A stretch of 64,000 nucleotides of DNA from Verrucomicrobiia bacterium (GTDB lineage: Bacteria > Verrucomicrobiota > Verrucomicrobiia > Palsa-1439), in assembly GCA_022072455.1 (NCBI GenBank), contig JAJVHY010000015.1:124001-188000 (forward strand), given 5' to 3'. A program made the translations under genes and the position numbers. Within the stretch, counting starts at the first letter, position 1; each line of letters opens with the position of its first letter. The notes under the pieces were generated by a model, which saw only the letters and a list, made by a program, of their open reading frames with translations, was not told the DNA's origin and ran no database searches. Shown piece by piece: positions 20,130 to 28,657 of this stretch.

Positions 20130-22124
20130 ATGAACGAATCAGGGGGGGAAAGCAGCCAATTGCGAAAGTTCTGGCACCACGAAGTGGTGACGGTGGCGCG
20201 CGCTTTGTGGGAGCGGTTTCCATCGCACAGCCGGATTCCGGTGGCTTTGGTGACGTATTTCGTGGGACTGACGGTGAGTTTGTGGCTGGCGTATTTATTG
20301 CGGTATGACTTTTACCTTCCGCCGGAAATCTGGCAGCAGTTTTGCCGGGTCGCTTTCTGGCTGATTCCACTGCAACTGGCGTCCTTGCTTGTGATCGGGC
20401 AATTTGCCGGGTTGTTGAGTTATTTCGGGGTGCCGGATCTGCGGCGGTTAGCGTTGACGTTGGGGGCGGCATTTGTCACCACGGGGATCGTTTATTTCAA
20501 ATCCGACGGCGAATTGGCGCCACCCCCCAGTGTGATGGTGGCGGATTTGGTGATCTCGTTCGGGGTGTTGTGCAGCATTCGGCTTTTCTGTCGGCGAGTT
20601 CGCGAGATATATACGGAGTCGTTGCACTTGGGCAGCGCAATTGTCCGCCGTGTCGGCATTCTTGGCGCGGGCGATGCCGGTGCGGCCTTGGCCTGCGAGT
20701 TATTATCCAAACCGCGGTTGGGACTTCGGCCGGTGTTGTTCTTAGATGATGACACGGACAAACATGATTCGCGGATTCACGATATCCGGGTGATGGGCGC
20801 GCCAGAGTTGTTGATGCAGAAAGCCAAGGAATGGAAACTGGATAAGATCATCATCGCCATGCCGTCGGCGCCGGTGAAGCGCATTCAAGCATTGGTCAAA
20901 ATGTTGGCCGAACTGCATCTTGATTTCGCGACGATTCCCTCGATGGGCCAACTGGCGACCGGGCGCGTCCAAGTCAGCCAGATTCGGCCGGTGGACATTA
21001 CGGATTTGCTGGGCCGCGAGCCGGTGGAATTGCAGATGGACAATATCCGGGGCTTGTTACAGGACAGGGTGGTATTGGTGACTGGCGCTGGCGGAAGTAT
21101 CGGCAGTGAATTGTGCCGGCAAATTGTGACGTACCAACCGCAAAGTCTCGTGTTGGTGGAACAAAGCGAAGGCCAGATGTTCCAGATCGAGCAAGAATTA
21201 CGGCGGAGTGGGCATGGTGATCTGGTCATCCCGCAAATCGGCAACATTCTCGATGACCGGCGCATGCGCGAAATCTTCGCGCAATTTCAGCCGGCCGTGG
21301 TTTTCCACGCCGCCGCCCATAAACATGTCCCGTTGATGGAAAGTCACCCGGCCGAGGCGATCAAAAACAACTCTTTCGGGACGGTCAAACTCGCGCGGTT
21401 GGCGGTCGAGTTCAATGTGCAGCGCTTCGTCCTGATTTCCACCGACAAGGCCATCAATCCCACCAGCGTCATGGGGGCCACGAAACGTCTGGCCGAAATT
21501 TTCCTGCAATCGCTCGCGGCAAACAACGGTCATCAGACCAAATTCATGGCAGTGCGCTTCGGCAATGTTCTCGATTCCTCCGGCAGCGTGGTGCCGATCT
21601 TCAAACAGCAGATCGCCGCCGGCGGCCCCGTGACCGTCACCCATCCTGAAGTAACCCGCTATTTCATGACCATTCCCGAGGCGGTCAGTCTCGTTTTGCA
21701 GAGCGCCACCCAAGGTCTGGGCGGCGAAATTTTCGTTCTTGATATGGGGCAGCCGGTCAAGATCGTGGATCTGGCGCGTCAGTTGATTGAACTCTCCGGC
21801 TTGAAACCCGACGAAGACATCGCCATCCAATTCGTTGGCTTGCGTCCGGGTGAGAAACTATTCGAGGAAATCAGTCACGACGGCGAGAACATCCAGCCCA
21901 CCAACCACAGCAAAATCATGCGGTTCGTCTCTCCGGCCGCGGCGTTGGACTGGGTGGAAGAAACTTTGGCGCGAATGGAGGGGGCCCTGCATTCTGCCAG
22001 TGCCGTGCAATTGAAGCGCTTGCTCAAGCGGGCGATCCCGGAGTATCAACTTCAACCGCCCAGCGATGCCACCCCACAACGAACTGCCGTGCCCGAACTG
22101 GCCGCGCTCAAGAACACTGAATAG
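20130..22124 (+). CDS. Membrane-bound nucleotide-sugar 4,6-dehydratase (CapD/WbpM/PglF family)
   Basis: 664 aa, starting immediately after the previous stop. There are about four N-terminal membrane helices (residues 25-170), a first Rossmann-like region (GILGAGDAG near 178) and the catalytic short-chain dehydrogenase domain with TGAGGSIGSE near 318. STDKAINPTSVMGATKR has the Met-x3-Lys variant that replaces Tyr-x3-Lys in this family. The reaction is conversion of UDP-GlcNAc (or similar) to a 4-keto-6-deoxy sugar, which feeds the upstream aminotransferase. Base use changes inside the gene: the 5' third is G/T-rich on the coding strand like the synthetases, the 3' part C-rich like the export genes. 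Confidence 0.93.
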   Translation: MNESGGESSQLRKFWHHEVVTVARALWERFPSHSRIPVALVTYFVGLTVSLWLAYLLRYDFYLPPEIWQQFCRVAFWLIPLQLASLLVIGQFAGLLSYFGVPDLRRLALTLGAAFVTTGIVYFKSDGELAPPPSVMVADLVISFGVLCSIRLFCRRVREIYTESLHLGSAIVRRVGILGAGDAGAALACELLSKPRLGLRPVLFLDDDTDKHDSRIHDIRVMGAPELLMQKAKEWKLDKIIIAMPSAPVKRIQALVKMLAELHLDFATIPSMGQLATGRVQVSQIRPVDITDLLGREPVELQMDNIRGLLQDRVVLVTGAGGSIGSELCRQIVTYQPQSLVLVEQSEGQMFQIEQELRRSGHGDLVIPQIGNILDDRRMREIFAQFQPAVVFHAAAHKHVPLMESHPAEAIKNNSFGTVKLARLAVEFNVQRFVLISTDKAINPTSVMGATKRLAEIFLQSLAANNGHQTKFMAVRFGNVLDSSGSVVPIFKQQIAAGGPVTVTHPEVTRYFMTIPEAVSLVLQSATQGLGGEIFVLDMGQPVKIVDLARQLIELSGLKPDEDIAIQFVGLRPGEKLFEEISHDGENIQPTNHSKIMRFVSPAAALDWVEETLARMEGALHSASAVQLKRLLKRAIPEYQLQPPSDATPQRTAVPELAALKNTE

Positions 22125-22142
22125 CCGGATTAAAGGAAACGA

Positions 22143-23339
22143 ATGAAACAAGTCTTCTCGCTGGCTGTGTTGGTGTCGCTGACCGCAACGGTAGTGTTGG
22201 CGCAAGACCCATTGCAGCCCGCGCCTGCGCAAAATCTGGGTGCGCCCGTCATGACCGACCCCGGCCTGCGCGTCGGCCCGGTGGATCTCCACCCGCGAAT
22301 CACCACCGGGGTGACCTATGACGACAATATTTTACTCAGCAATAATTCAACCAACCGGCTGCAGGCGTTCATTACCGCGATTTCACCAGAGTTGACCGCG
22401 GGCCTGGGCAACAAGCCCGCGGGCCGTGACACTTGGTTGACGCTCAATTACCGCCCCACGTTTTTAATTTTCAGTGACCACACGGACAACAACACGGTGG
22501 ATCATTCCGCCGGTCTCACAGCCCAGTGGATGTTGACGAAACTGACCTTGGGTGTCAGCCAAGAATACAACCAGACCCACGGCGCGATGGTGGAAGTCGG
22601 CCAACGTTTCCGGCAAGATTCCTACCGCACGACCTTGCTTGCCCGGTATGCTTTCAGCGAAAAAACCTCCCTCGAAATAAGCCCACGCTTGACCATTCAA
22701 GACAACGAAGACTTTCTCTCCTCCCGCGACTGGGGGGTGGATCTCTTCCTCAACCGCGCCCTCGGCGCCAAACTGATTGGCGGTCTTGGCGGGTCGATCG
22801 GTCTATTCACGATTGATAACAGCCCCGACCAATATTATGAACGCGGCTTGGCGCGCCTCACCTATGCCGTTGCCGCCAAGGCCGATGTCATCGCCACCGT
22901 CGGCATCGAAGGTCGACAATATGACGGTTCCCAATCCAGCAAACTCCAGCCCGTCCTCGGCTTGGCAGGTGTCTACCGGCCTTGGGAAACTGCGTCCTTC
23001 ACAATTGAAGCCCACCGGCGCGAAGAGGCCTCGGTCACGCAGGTCGCCCAAAACTACGTGACGACCGGCGGCAGCGCCCAACTCCGGCAAGGCCTGGGCG
23101 AACGTTTCTTTGTGAGTGTTGGTGGCAGTTATGATTACCGGTCCTATTCCGAGAACACACCAGGGGTCATTGCCAATCGGACCGACAAATACTACACGAT
23201 CCGCACAGCCGCCGGCACGACGATCACCCGGCGGGGGGCCGTGAATGTCTTCTATCAGTATCAATCTAATGCTTCGACCGGCATCCTCCGGGATTTCCGA
23301 AATAACCAGATTGGCATTCAAGGATCATGGGGATTCTAA
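22143..23339 (+). CDS. Outer-membrane beta-barrel protein of the glycan export set
   Basis: 398 aa with an N-terminal signal peptide ending in VLAQ (about residue 22). The rest alternates polar and hydrophobic residues in many short strands separated by turns, and the protein ends in phenylalanine (GSWGF), the usual C-terminal signature for BAM-dependent barrels. Similar barrels often lie beside Wza/Wzc genes in Gram-negative exopolysaccharide clusters. It starts 18 bases after the dehydratase and its stop nearly touches the Wza-like start. A role as secretion pore or surface anchor for the polymer is inferred; I do not recognise a named family with certainty. Confidence 0.75.
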   Translation: MKQVFSLAVLVSLTATVVLAQDPLQPAPAQNLGAPVMTDPGLRVGPVDLHPRITTGVTYDDNILLSNNSTNRLQAFITAISPELTAGLGNKPAGRDTWLTLNYRPTFLIFSDHTDNNTVDHSAGLTAQWMLTKLTLGVSQEYNQTHGAMVEVGQRFRQDSYRTTLLARYAFSEKTSLEISPRLTIQDNEDFLSSRDWGVDLFLNRALGAKLIGGLGGSIGLFTIDNSPDQYYERGLARLTYAVAAKADVIATVGIEGRQYDGSQSSKLQPVLGLAGVYRPWETASFTIEAHRREEASVTQVAQNYVTTGGSAQLRQGLGERFFVSVGGSYDYRSYSENTPGVIANRTDKYYTIRTAAGTTITRRGAVNVFYQYQSNASTGILRDFRNNQIGIQGSWGF

Positions 23340-23340
23340 T

Positions 23341-23952
23341 TTGCGCCTAACCCAAACCATCGTTGGCAGTATAATCGCAGCCGGTCTCTTTCTCATCGCC
23401 ACTGGTGGAGTCGCCCGGGCGCAGGTCAAACCCACAGGCGACCCCACCACCAAATCCCGTTCCCTCGTGCCGGGCGACGTCATCGAAGTCAAAGTCTACC
23501 GGCAAACCGACCTCGACACCCGCGCGCGGTTGGCTACGGATGGCTCAGTCACAATTCCCTTGCTCGGGTCAGTTACCGTGGGGGGCATGTCAGCCGAGCA
23601 AGCCCGGGAGCATATCCGCGCCTTGTTGGCCAAAGACTACCTCGTCAACCCACAGGTCACCCTGACGATTGTCGAATACGCCAAAAACCTTTGCACCGTT
23701 CTCGGCGAAGTCCAACGCCCCGGCGCCTACGAAATCCCGCCGGAACAATCCCTCAATCTTCTGCAAGCCATCGCCATGGCCGGCGGCTACACCCGGCTCG
23801 GCGCCCCCGGCAAAGTCACCGTGCAGCGCCTCGAACAAGGTCAGAAAAAAGTCTACCGCCTCGACACCAGCGCAACCGGCCCCGAAGACAAAGGTGCCCT
23901 CTTCGAAATCCTGCCCGGCGACATGATCACCGTCGGCGAAAGGGTGTTCTGA
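23341..23952 (+). CDS. Wza-like polysaccharide export protein, short form
   Basis: 203 aa from TTG 23341, one base after the barrel gene stop. This start is preferred because translation from it gives a good signal peptide ending in GVARAQ, while the longer frame upstream lies inside the barrel gene. A Poly_export domain (LVPGDVIEVKVY ... GSVTIPLLGSV, residues about 40-115) is followed by one SLBB domain (VLGEVQRPGAYEIP, about 120-200). The protein is about half the length of E. coli Wza, has no lipobox cysteine and lacks the C-terminal outer-membrane helix. It may therefore act as a periplasmic ring working with the adjacent barrel instead of forming the pore alone. Confidence 0.88.
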   Translation: MRLTQTIVGSIIAAGLFLIATGGVARAQVKPTGDPTTKSRSLVPGDVIEVKVYRQTDLDTRARLATDGSVTIPLLGSVTVGGMSAEQAREHIRALLAKDYLVNPQVTLTIVEYAKNLCTVLGEVQRPGAYEIPPEQSLNLLQAIAMAGGYTRLGAPGKVTVQRLEQGQKKVYRLDTSATGPEDKGALFEILPGDMITVGERVF

Positions 23953-23985
23953 GAAATCCGCCCCGTATCGAAAGCCAGCCTCTCC

Positions 23986-26094
23986 ATGTTTGACGACGAC
24001 GCCCAACCAACCACTCGCGAAACCACGCCCGCGCCCGCCGCGTTCAACCTCCGGCAACTCTGGTGGTTCATCACGGAACGCTGGTGGATCATGGCCCTCT
24101 GCATCGTCGTCGTCGGTCTCGCCGCCTTGGGCTATGCTCTGCAAGCCGTTCGCATCTATGCCGCAACCGTGGCCATCAAATTTGAATCCGAAGCTCCCCA
24201 AGCCCTCAAGATCGAAGGCATCGCCGACGACGAGTTCCGGGGCGACGACCGGCGGCAGGAAAAACTCAAAGAACTCCAACAGGTCATCCAGAGCCGCAAC
24301 CTCCTGACCCAAGTCATCGTTCAAAACAATCTGACCGCCAACCCCTCATTCGCCCCCCCGCGCCTCAACCTCCCGCCCGAAAAATTGGCCAACCGCCTGC
24401 GGAGTGCCGTGCGCGCCACCCTTCGTCCTGGCACCCGCATCATTGACATCAGTGTCGAAAATCCCGACCCCGAACTGGCTGCCCAGCTCGCCAACTCCAT
24501 CGCCAAAGAACTCATCCGGCAAGATGCTGAATCCCACCGCTCGTCCTCCCAATCCGCCACCTCATTTCTCGGTGAAGAAGCCCAGCGCCTCCAAACCAAA
24601 CTCACCGATGTCGATTCCCGCCTCCAAGAATACAAAGACCAATCCCTGTCCCTCGAACAACGCCAAGCCGTCGTCAGCGAAAACATCAAAAACCTGACCC
24701 GCCAACTCAGTGAAGCCAAAATCGAACGCATCCGCCTTGAATCCGAATACCTCGTCATCCGCGAGCTCGACGGCAACACTGCCAAACTCCTGACCGTACC
24801 CCGCATTGCCGGCGACCCAACCGTCATGGCTCTCCAAGCCTCCCTCGCGCAACAAGACGTCGAATTCGCCAACGTCCGTCAAGTTTACCTCCCGAAACAC
24901 CCGACCTACATCCAAGCTGAAGGCCGCCTCGTCGAACTCCGCGCCTCACTCTCTAATGCCACCATCAAAGCCAGCCTCACCCTCCGGCAAGCCTGCGACA
25001 ATGCCCAGGCTCGCGAGGCCACCCTCATCAAAGAGCTCGAGGGACAGGAACAAATCGTCCGCGCCCTCAACGCCCAAACCGTCCCCTACAACACCCTCCT
25101 CCGCGACCGCGAACAACTCCGCGCTCTCTACGACGCCGTCGTTAAACGCATGGGCGAGACCACCATGGCCGGCAACCTCGTTGTGAGCCGCCTCCAAATC
25201 TTCCAATCCGCCGAAGTCCCTCGCAACTCCATCAAACCCAACCGCCCCCTCATCCTCGCTGGTGGCCTCTTCATCGGCCTCCTCGTCGGCGTCCTCATCA
25301 ACCTCGGCCTCATGCTTTGGGACGACTCACTCAAAACCCTCGCCGAAGCTGAACAAGTCCTCCAACTGCCCGTCCTCAGCACCATCCCCCAAATCAAAAA
25401 CGGCAAAGCCAAAGGCGCCCGCTTCGTCGTCAGCAACGAAGCCCCGTCCGCCGGTGCCCAATCCTTCCGCTACCTCCGCACATCCCTCGCCATCACCGAT
25501 CCCGACAACAAGTGCCACAGCTTCCTTCTCACCAGCACCATGCCGGGCGAAGGCAAAACCTTCTGCGCCCTCAACCTCGCCGCCAGCCTCGCCCGCCAAG
25601 GCCTCCGCACCCTTCTGATTGACTGCGATTTTCTCCGCCCAACCCTCTCCAAACAAATCCTCGGCGACAAACATCCCATTGCCGGCGTCGCTGACTTCCT
25701 GGCCGGTAAATCCAGCGACATCCGCGCCACCGAAATCGAAAACCTCTCCTTCTGTTCCGCCGGCAACCCGCTCCCCAACGCCTCCGAACTTCTGGCCCAA
25801 CGCCGCCTCACCGATTTGCTCGCGACCGCTTTCGAGCAATATGATCGGGTCGTCGTGGACAGCGCGCCGATTTTTGGCGTCAGCGACACCTTGCTCCTCG
25901 TTCATGACATCCAAGCTGTCTGCCTCGTCGTCCGTGCCGGGGTGACTCCGCGCGCCGCCGTCCTGCGCTCTGTCCAAACCCTGCGCAAGGCCGGGGCCGC
26001 CCTCACCGGCGTCATACTCAACGCCGTCCCCGAATCCCGCATGGCGACCTACGGCAACCCGTACTACGACTACGGCTACAAAGCCAAAGCCTGA
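23986..26094 (+). CDS. Wzc-like chain-length regulator and BY-kinase
   Basis: 702 aa. A Wzz-type N-terminal domain has a first membrane helix at about 35-55, a long coiled-coil periplasmic region, and a second helix at about 420-440. The cytoplasmic bacterial tyrosine kinase follows, with Walker A STMPGEGKT near 520, Walker A' LLIDCDFLRP and Walker B VVVDSAPI. The C terminus is a tyrosine cluster (YGNPYYDYGY), the usual autophosphorylation tail. It controls polymer length and couples cytoplasmic synthesis to the Wza-like exporter. It is the last gene of the plus-strand set, and its stop is 5 bases from the stop of the convergent PPTase gene. Confidence 0.94.
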   Translation: MFDDDAQPTTRETTPAPAAFNLRQLWWFITERWWIMALCIVVVGLAALGYALQAVRIYAATVAIKFESEAPQALKIEGIADDEFRGDDRRQEKLKELQQVIQSRNLLTQVIVQNNLTANPSFAPPRLNLPPEKLANRLRSAVRATLRPGTRIIDISVENPDPELAAQLANSIAKELIRQDAESHRSSSQSATSFLGEEAQRLQTKLTDVDSRLQEYKDQSLSLEQRQAVVSENIKNLTRQLSEAKIERIRLESEYLVIRELDGNTAKLLTVPRIAGDPTVMALQASLAQQDVEFANVRQVYLPKHPTYIQAEGRLVELRASLSNATIKASLTLRQACDNAQAREATLIKELEGQEQIVRALNAQTVPYNTLLRDREQLRALYDAVVKRMGETTMAGNLVVSRLQIFQSAEVPRNSIKPNRPLILAGGLFIGLLVGVLINLGLMLWDDSLKTLAEAEQVLQLPVLSTIPQIKNGKAKGARFVVSNEAPSAGAQSFRYLRTSLAITDPDNKCHSFLLTSTMPGEGKTFCALNLAASLARQGLRTLLIDCDFLRPTLSKQILGDKHPIAGVADFLAGKSSDIRATEIENLSFCSAGNPLPNASELLAQRRLTDLLATAFEQYDRVVVDSAPIFGVSDTLLLVHDIQAVCLVVRAGVTPRAAVLRSVQTLRKAGAALTGVILNAVPESRMATYGNPYYDYGYKAKA

Positions 26095-26101
26095 CCGGCT
26101 T
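26087..26101. terminator. Possible short bidirectional hairpin between convergent operons
   Basis: AAGCC and GGCTT form a 5-bp stem with a 5-base loop exactly where the two convergent operons meet, overlapping both stop-codon regions. No long T-run follows on either strand, so intrinsic termination would be weak. Listed because no other terminator candidate is visible between the two transcription units. Confidence 0.2.
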
Positions 26102-26765
26102 AAACCCGGACAACCACGGCCGCCACCGTTGTCGCCGTCGGCTCCCACTGCGCCCACTCCCAGCGCGACCCATCCGCCAACTCACGCACCGGTTGCCCAC
26201 CGCGCAACAACGCCGTAAAATCTTCCCGCGCCAACGGCGATCCCAACCCGCCCCCGGTAGCTTTCACGAACGCCTCCTTGATCGTCCACAACCGGAAAAA
26301 ATCCCGCCCTGGCACATTGGCCCGCAAATAGGCGACCTCGGCCGGATGATAAAAACTCTCCGCCACTTCCGCCCACGCGAAATCCGGCGCGACAATCGCC
26401 AGATCAACTCCCACCGCCCGGCCCCGGCAAAACCCATACAACGCCAACTCGCCCGCGCTCGACAAATTGAACTCCAAATCCCCGGTCACCCCCAGCTTGC
26501 CGGCGGCGTTGGCGGAAAGCTCGATGCTGGCCGGCTCACACCCCCGGTAAGCCCCCAACAATTGTCGGAGAATGGCGCGCCGGGTGATGAACCGCTGCCG
26601 GTCGATCGCAAAGTGATACCGGGCCGCACGGTCCCGTTCGCCGGCATTGAGAAAGTCAGGGTTCGGCGTGGCGCGGGCGAGATCAATCAACCAGAGGTGC
26701 AACTCCTCCACTGGTAAAGCCGGCACCGCCGGCAAGTGGCGGTTGTCAAACCGGCTTGGATGCAT
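26100..26765 (-). CDS. Sfp-type 4'-phosphopantetheinyl transferase
   Basis: 221 aa from ATG 26765; a longer frame exists, but this start overlaps the upstream ABC gene by 20 bases and gives a sensible N terminus. Motifs are VGVDLAIV (the metal-binding Asp is kept; the second acidic residue of the usual DxE is Ala, as in some PPTases such as the human enzyme) and FRLWTIKEAFVKATG (WxxKEAxxK). The enzyme transfers the phosphopantetheine arm of CoA to the carrier-domain serine, so it can activate the T domains of the three synthetases encoded convergently nearby. It is the last gene of the minus-strand operon, which ties that operon to peptide synthesis. Confidence 0.9.
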   Translation of the reverse strand: MHPSRFDNRHLPAVPALPVEELHLWLIDLARATPNPDFLNAGERDRAARYHFAIDRQRFITRRAILRQLLGAYRGCEPASIELSANAAGKLGVTGDLEFNLSSAGELALYGFCRGRAVGVDLAIVAPDFAWAEVAESFYHPAEVAYLRANVPGRDFFRLWTIKEAFVKATGGGLGSPLAREDFTALLRGGQPVRELADGSRWEWAQWEPTATTVAAVVVRV

Positions 26766-27498
26766 CGCCTGGATTGATCCCGCCGGTTTGAACGGAGAGG
26801 TTGGCGCGGTCGTCGAGGCGTTCCAGTTTGCCGTCGCGAATCCACGCGACCCGGTCGGAAATCGCAATCATCCGCGCGTCGTGCGTGGCGGTGATGACGG
26901 TCACATTCTTTTCGCGCTGGAGGCGGCGCAGCAGGTCAATGATTTCCTGACCGGTCTTGCTATCGAGGTTGCCGGTTGGTTCGTCGGCGAGGATGACGGC
27001 CGGTGCATTCACCAACGCGCGGGCGATGGCGACGCGTTGTTGTTGGCCGCCGGACAATTGCATGGGCAGGTGGTGGAGCCGGTGACCGAGGCCGACCATT
27101 TCGAGAACTTCGGTGGCGCGCCGGCTGGCTTGGGCGGGTTCGTCGCCGCGCAGGATCAGCGGGAGCGCGACGTTGTCGAGCGCGGTCATTACGGTGACGA
27201 GATTGAACGTCTGGAAGATGTAGCCGATTTTGTTGCAGCGGATCCACGCCTGCTGGTCTTCGGGCAATTTGAACAGGTCGGCACCCATGAATTCCACCAG
27301 TCCCGACGATGGCACGTCGAGTGCGCCAATCATGTTGAAGAAGGTGGACTTGCCGGAGCCGGAGGGGCCCATGATGGAGAGGTATTCGCCCCGGTAAATG
27401 CTGAGGGATACGCCGCGCAAGGCCCAGACGGTTTCTTTGCCGAGCGTGTATTGCCGGGTCACGTCCACGGCGCGGGCGATGACATCCGTGGTCTTCAT
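26746..27498 (-). CDS. ABC transporter ATP-binding protein, MacB/LolD type (second copy)
   Basis: 250 aa. Walker A is GPSGSGKST, the signature is LSGGQQQR, Walker B ends in [10 protein letters not shown], and the switch histidine lies in ATHDAR; the [11 protein letters not shown]-loop is typical of the MacB/LolD/FtsE branch. It starts with an ATGA overlap to the PqqD-like gene. Partners are probably the FtsX permease at 28654-29622 and/or the giant FtsX-like protein, giving a mechanotransmission ABC transporter that pulls periplasmic parts instead of importing solutes. It is a clear paralogue of the ATPase at 27878-28657 rather than a recent copy. Confidence 0.95.
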   Translation of the reverse strand: MKTTDVIARAVDVTRQYTLGKETVWALRGVSLSIYRGEYLSIMGPSGSGKSTFFNMIGALDVPSSGLVEFMGADLFKLPEDQQAWIRCNKIGYIFQTFNLVTVMTALDNVALPLILRGDEPAQASRRATEVLEMVGLGHRLHHLPMQLSGGQQQRVAIARALVNAPAVILADEPTGNLDSKTGQEIIDLLRRLQREKNVTVITATHDARMIAISDRVAWIRDGKLERLDDRANLSVQTGGINPGDASKPV

Positions 27499-27878
27499 GA
27501 CTTGGCTTGAACCTTGAGGGCGAGCATATTTCGCGTCATCAACATTTTCGTAAACATCACGACCATCGTGGCGACTTCACGCCGGTCTTTGCTGAGTTTT
27601 TTGGTCAGCTCATCCACGATGGTCGCGAGGGTATGCTGGCCGTCCACGAGCTGGTAGTACGCCGTGCCGGTTTCGTCCAACGCCAGTTTGTGGGTGTAAT
27701 CGTAGCCAAGCCATTGCGTGACCTTGCGCTGGGTGGGCTTGAGCTGGGGCGTGAGACGGAGATGCAGGCAACCTTGGCTGTCGTGTTTCAATTCGACGTT
27801 GGCCGGTTTCAACGGGATCGCCGTCAGCGGATCGGTGGCGGGCGGCAATGGGGGAGTTGATTTGCGGCGCCAGCGCAT
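27495..27878 (-). CDS. PqqD-like (RRE-type) small protein between two ABC ATPases
   Basis: 127 aa, ATG at 27878 overlapping the upstream ABC stop by one base. The C-terminal half (LALDETGTAYYQLVDGQH, then TLATIVDELTKKL and a helical tail ending MLMTRNML) has the hydrophobic pattern of PqqD/RiPP-recognition-element winged helices (Ld.tg...w.l.dG..t...i...l). The N-terminal 50 residues are proline-rich and basic and match nothing I recognise. PqqD domains usually bind a peptide substrate for a modifying enzyme, but no RiPP precursor or radical-SAM gene is visible here. The fold assignment is by eye and moderately confident; the partner is unknown. Confidence 0.6.
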   Translation of the reverse strand: MRWRRKSTPPLPPATDPLTAIPLKPANVELKHDSQGCLHLRLTPQLKPTQRKVTQWLGYDYTHKLALDETGTAYYQLVDGQHTLATIVDELTKKLSKDRREVATMVVMFTKMLMTRNMLALKVQAKS

Positions 27879-28657
27879 CAGTGGACATCCTCCACTTGGA
27901 TGTTGGCTTCGGCTGGGGTGCAGATGCGCGCCAGCCGGCCATCATCAATCCACACGATCCGGTCGGAGGCTTTGAGCATCTTGAGGTCGTGCGTCGCGGT
28001 GATGATCGTCACGCCGAGGTCGTCGCGCAATTTACGGAAGAGCTCGATGATTTCCTCGCCGGTCTTGAGATCCAGGTTGCCGGTCGGTTCGTCGGCCAGC
28101 AGGATGTCCGGTGAATTCGCCAGCGCGCGGGCGATGGCGACGCGTTGCTGTTGACCGCCGGACATTTCAGCGGGTTTGTGCAATGCGCGCTCTTTCAAGC
28201 CGACCATTTCCAAAATCTCCAAGGCCCGGTCGCGCGCTTCTTCGCTGTCTTTGCCGGCGAAGGACATGGGTAGCATCACGTTTTCGATGCAGGACATGAC
28301 TTGGATCAGATTAAACATCTGGAAAATGTAACCCACCTTCCGGCAGCGCAACCACGCGAGCTCGTACGGGTCCAATTGTGCAATGTCCACCTGATCAATG
28401 TAAACCTTGCCGGCGGTGGGTTTGTCGAGGCCGCCGATCATGTTGAAAAAGGTGGACTTGCCGGAACCGGATGGGCCCATGATGGACATGTATTCACCAC
28501 GGCGCACGTCGAGCGTGACGCCGCGCAAGGCATGGGTTTCCGAATCGCCCATCTTGTAGATCTTTTTCACATCAACGGCGCGGATGACATGGCTGCCTTT
28601 GGCCGAATCACCGGCCGTGGCCAGGAGCTCATCGAGGCGGGTGGACAATGGGTTCAT
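27878..28657 (-). CDS. ABC transporter ATP-binding protein, MacB/LolD type (first copy)
   Basis: 259 aa from ATG 28657, which overlaps the permease stop as ATGA; a longer frame upstream is rejected for that reason. It contains Walker [11 protein letters not shown]-loop GYIFQMFNL, signature MSGGQQQR, Walker [11 protein letters not shown] and switch ATHDLK. About 30 extra residues precede the core domain. Two such ATPases beside two FtsX-like permeases suggests a heterodimeric transporter (one pair each) or two related ones. Confidence 0.95.
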   Translation of the reverse strand: MNPLSTRLDELLATAGDSAKGSHVIRAVDVKKIYKMGDSETHALRGVTLDVRRGEYMSIMGPSGSGKSTFFNMIGGLDKPTAGKVYIDQVDIAQLDPYELAWLRCRKVGYIFQMFNLIQVMSCIENVMLPMSFAGKDSEEARDRALEILEMVGLKERALHKPAEMSGGQQQRVAIARALANSPDILLADEPTGNLDLKTGEEIIELFRKLRDDLGVTIITATHDLKMLKASDRIVWIDDGRLARICTPAEANIQVEDVH

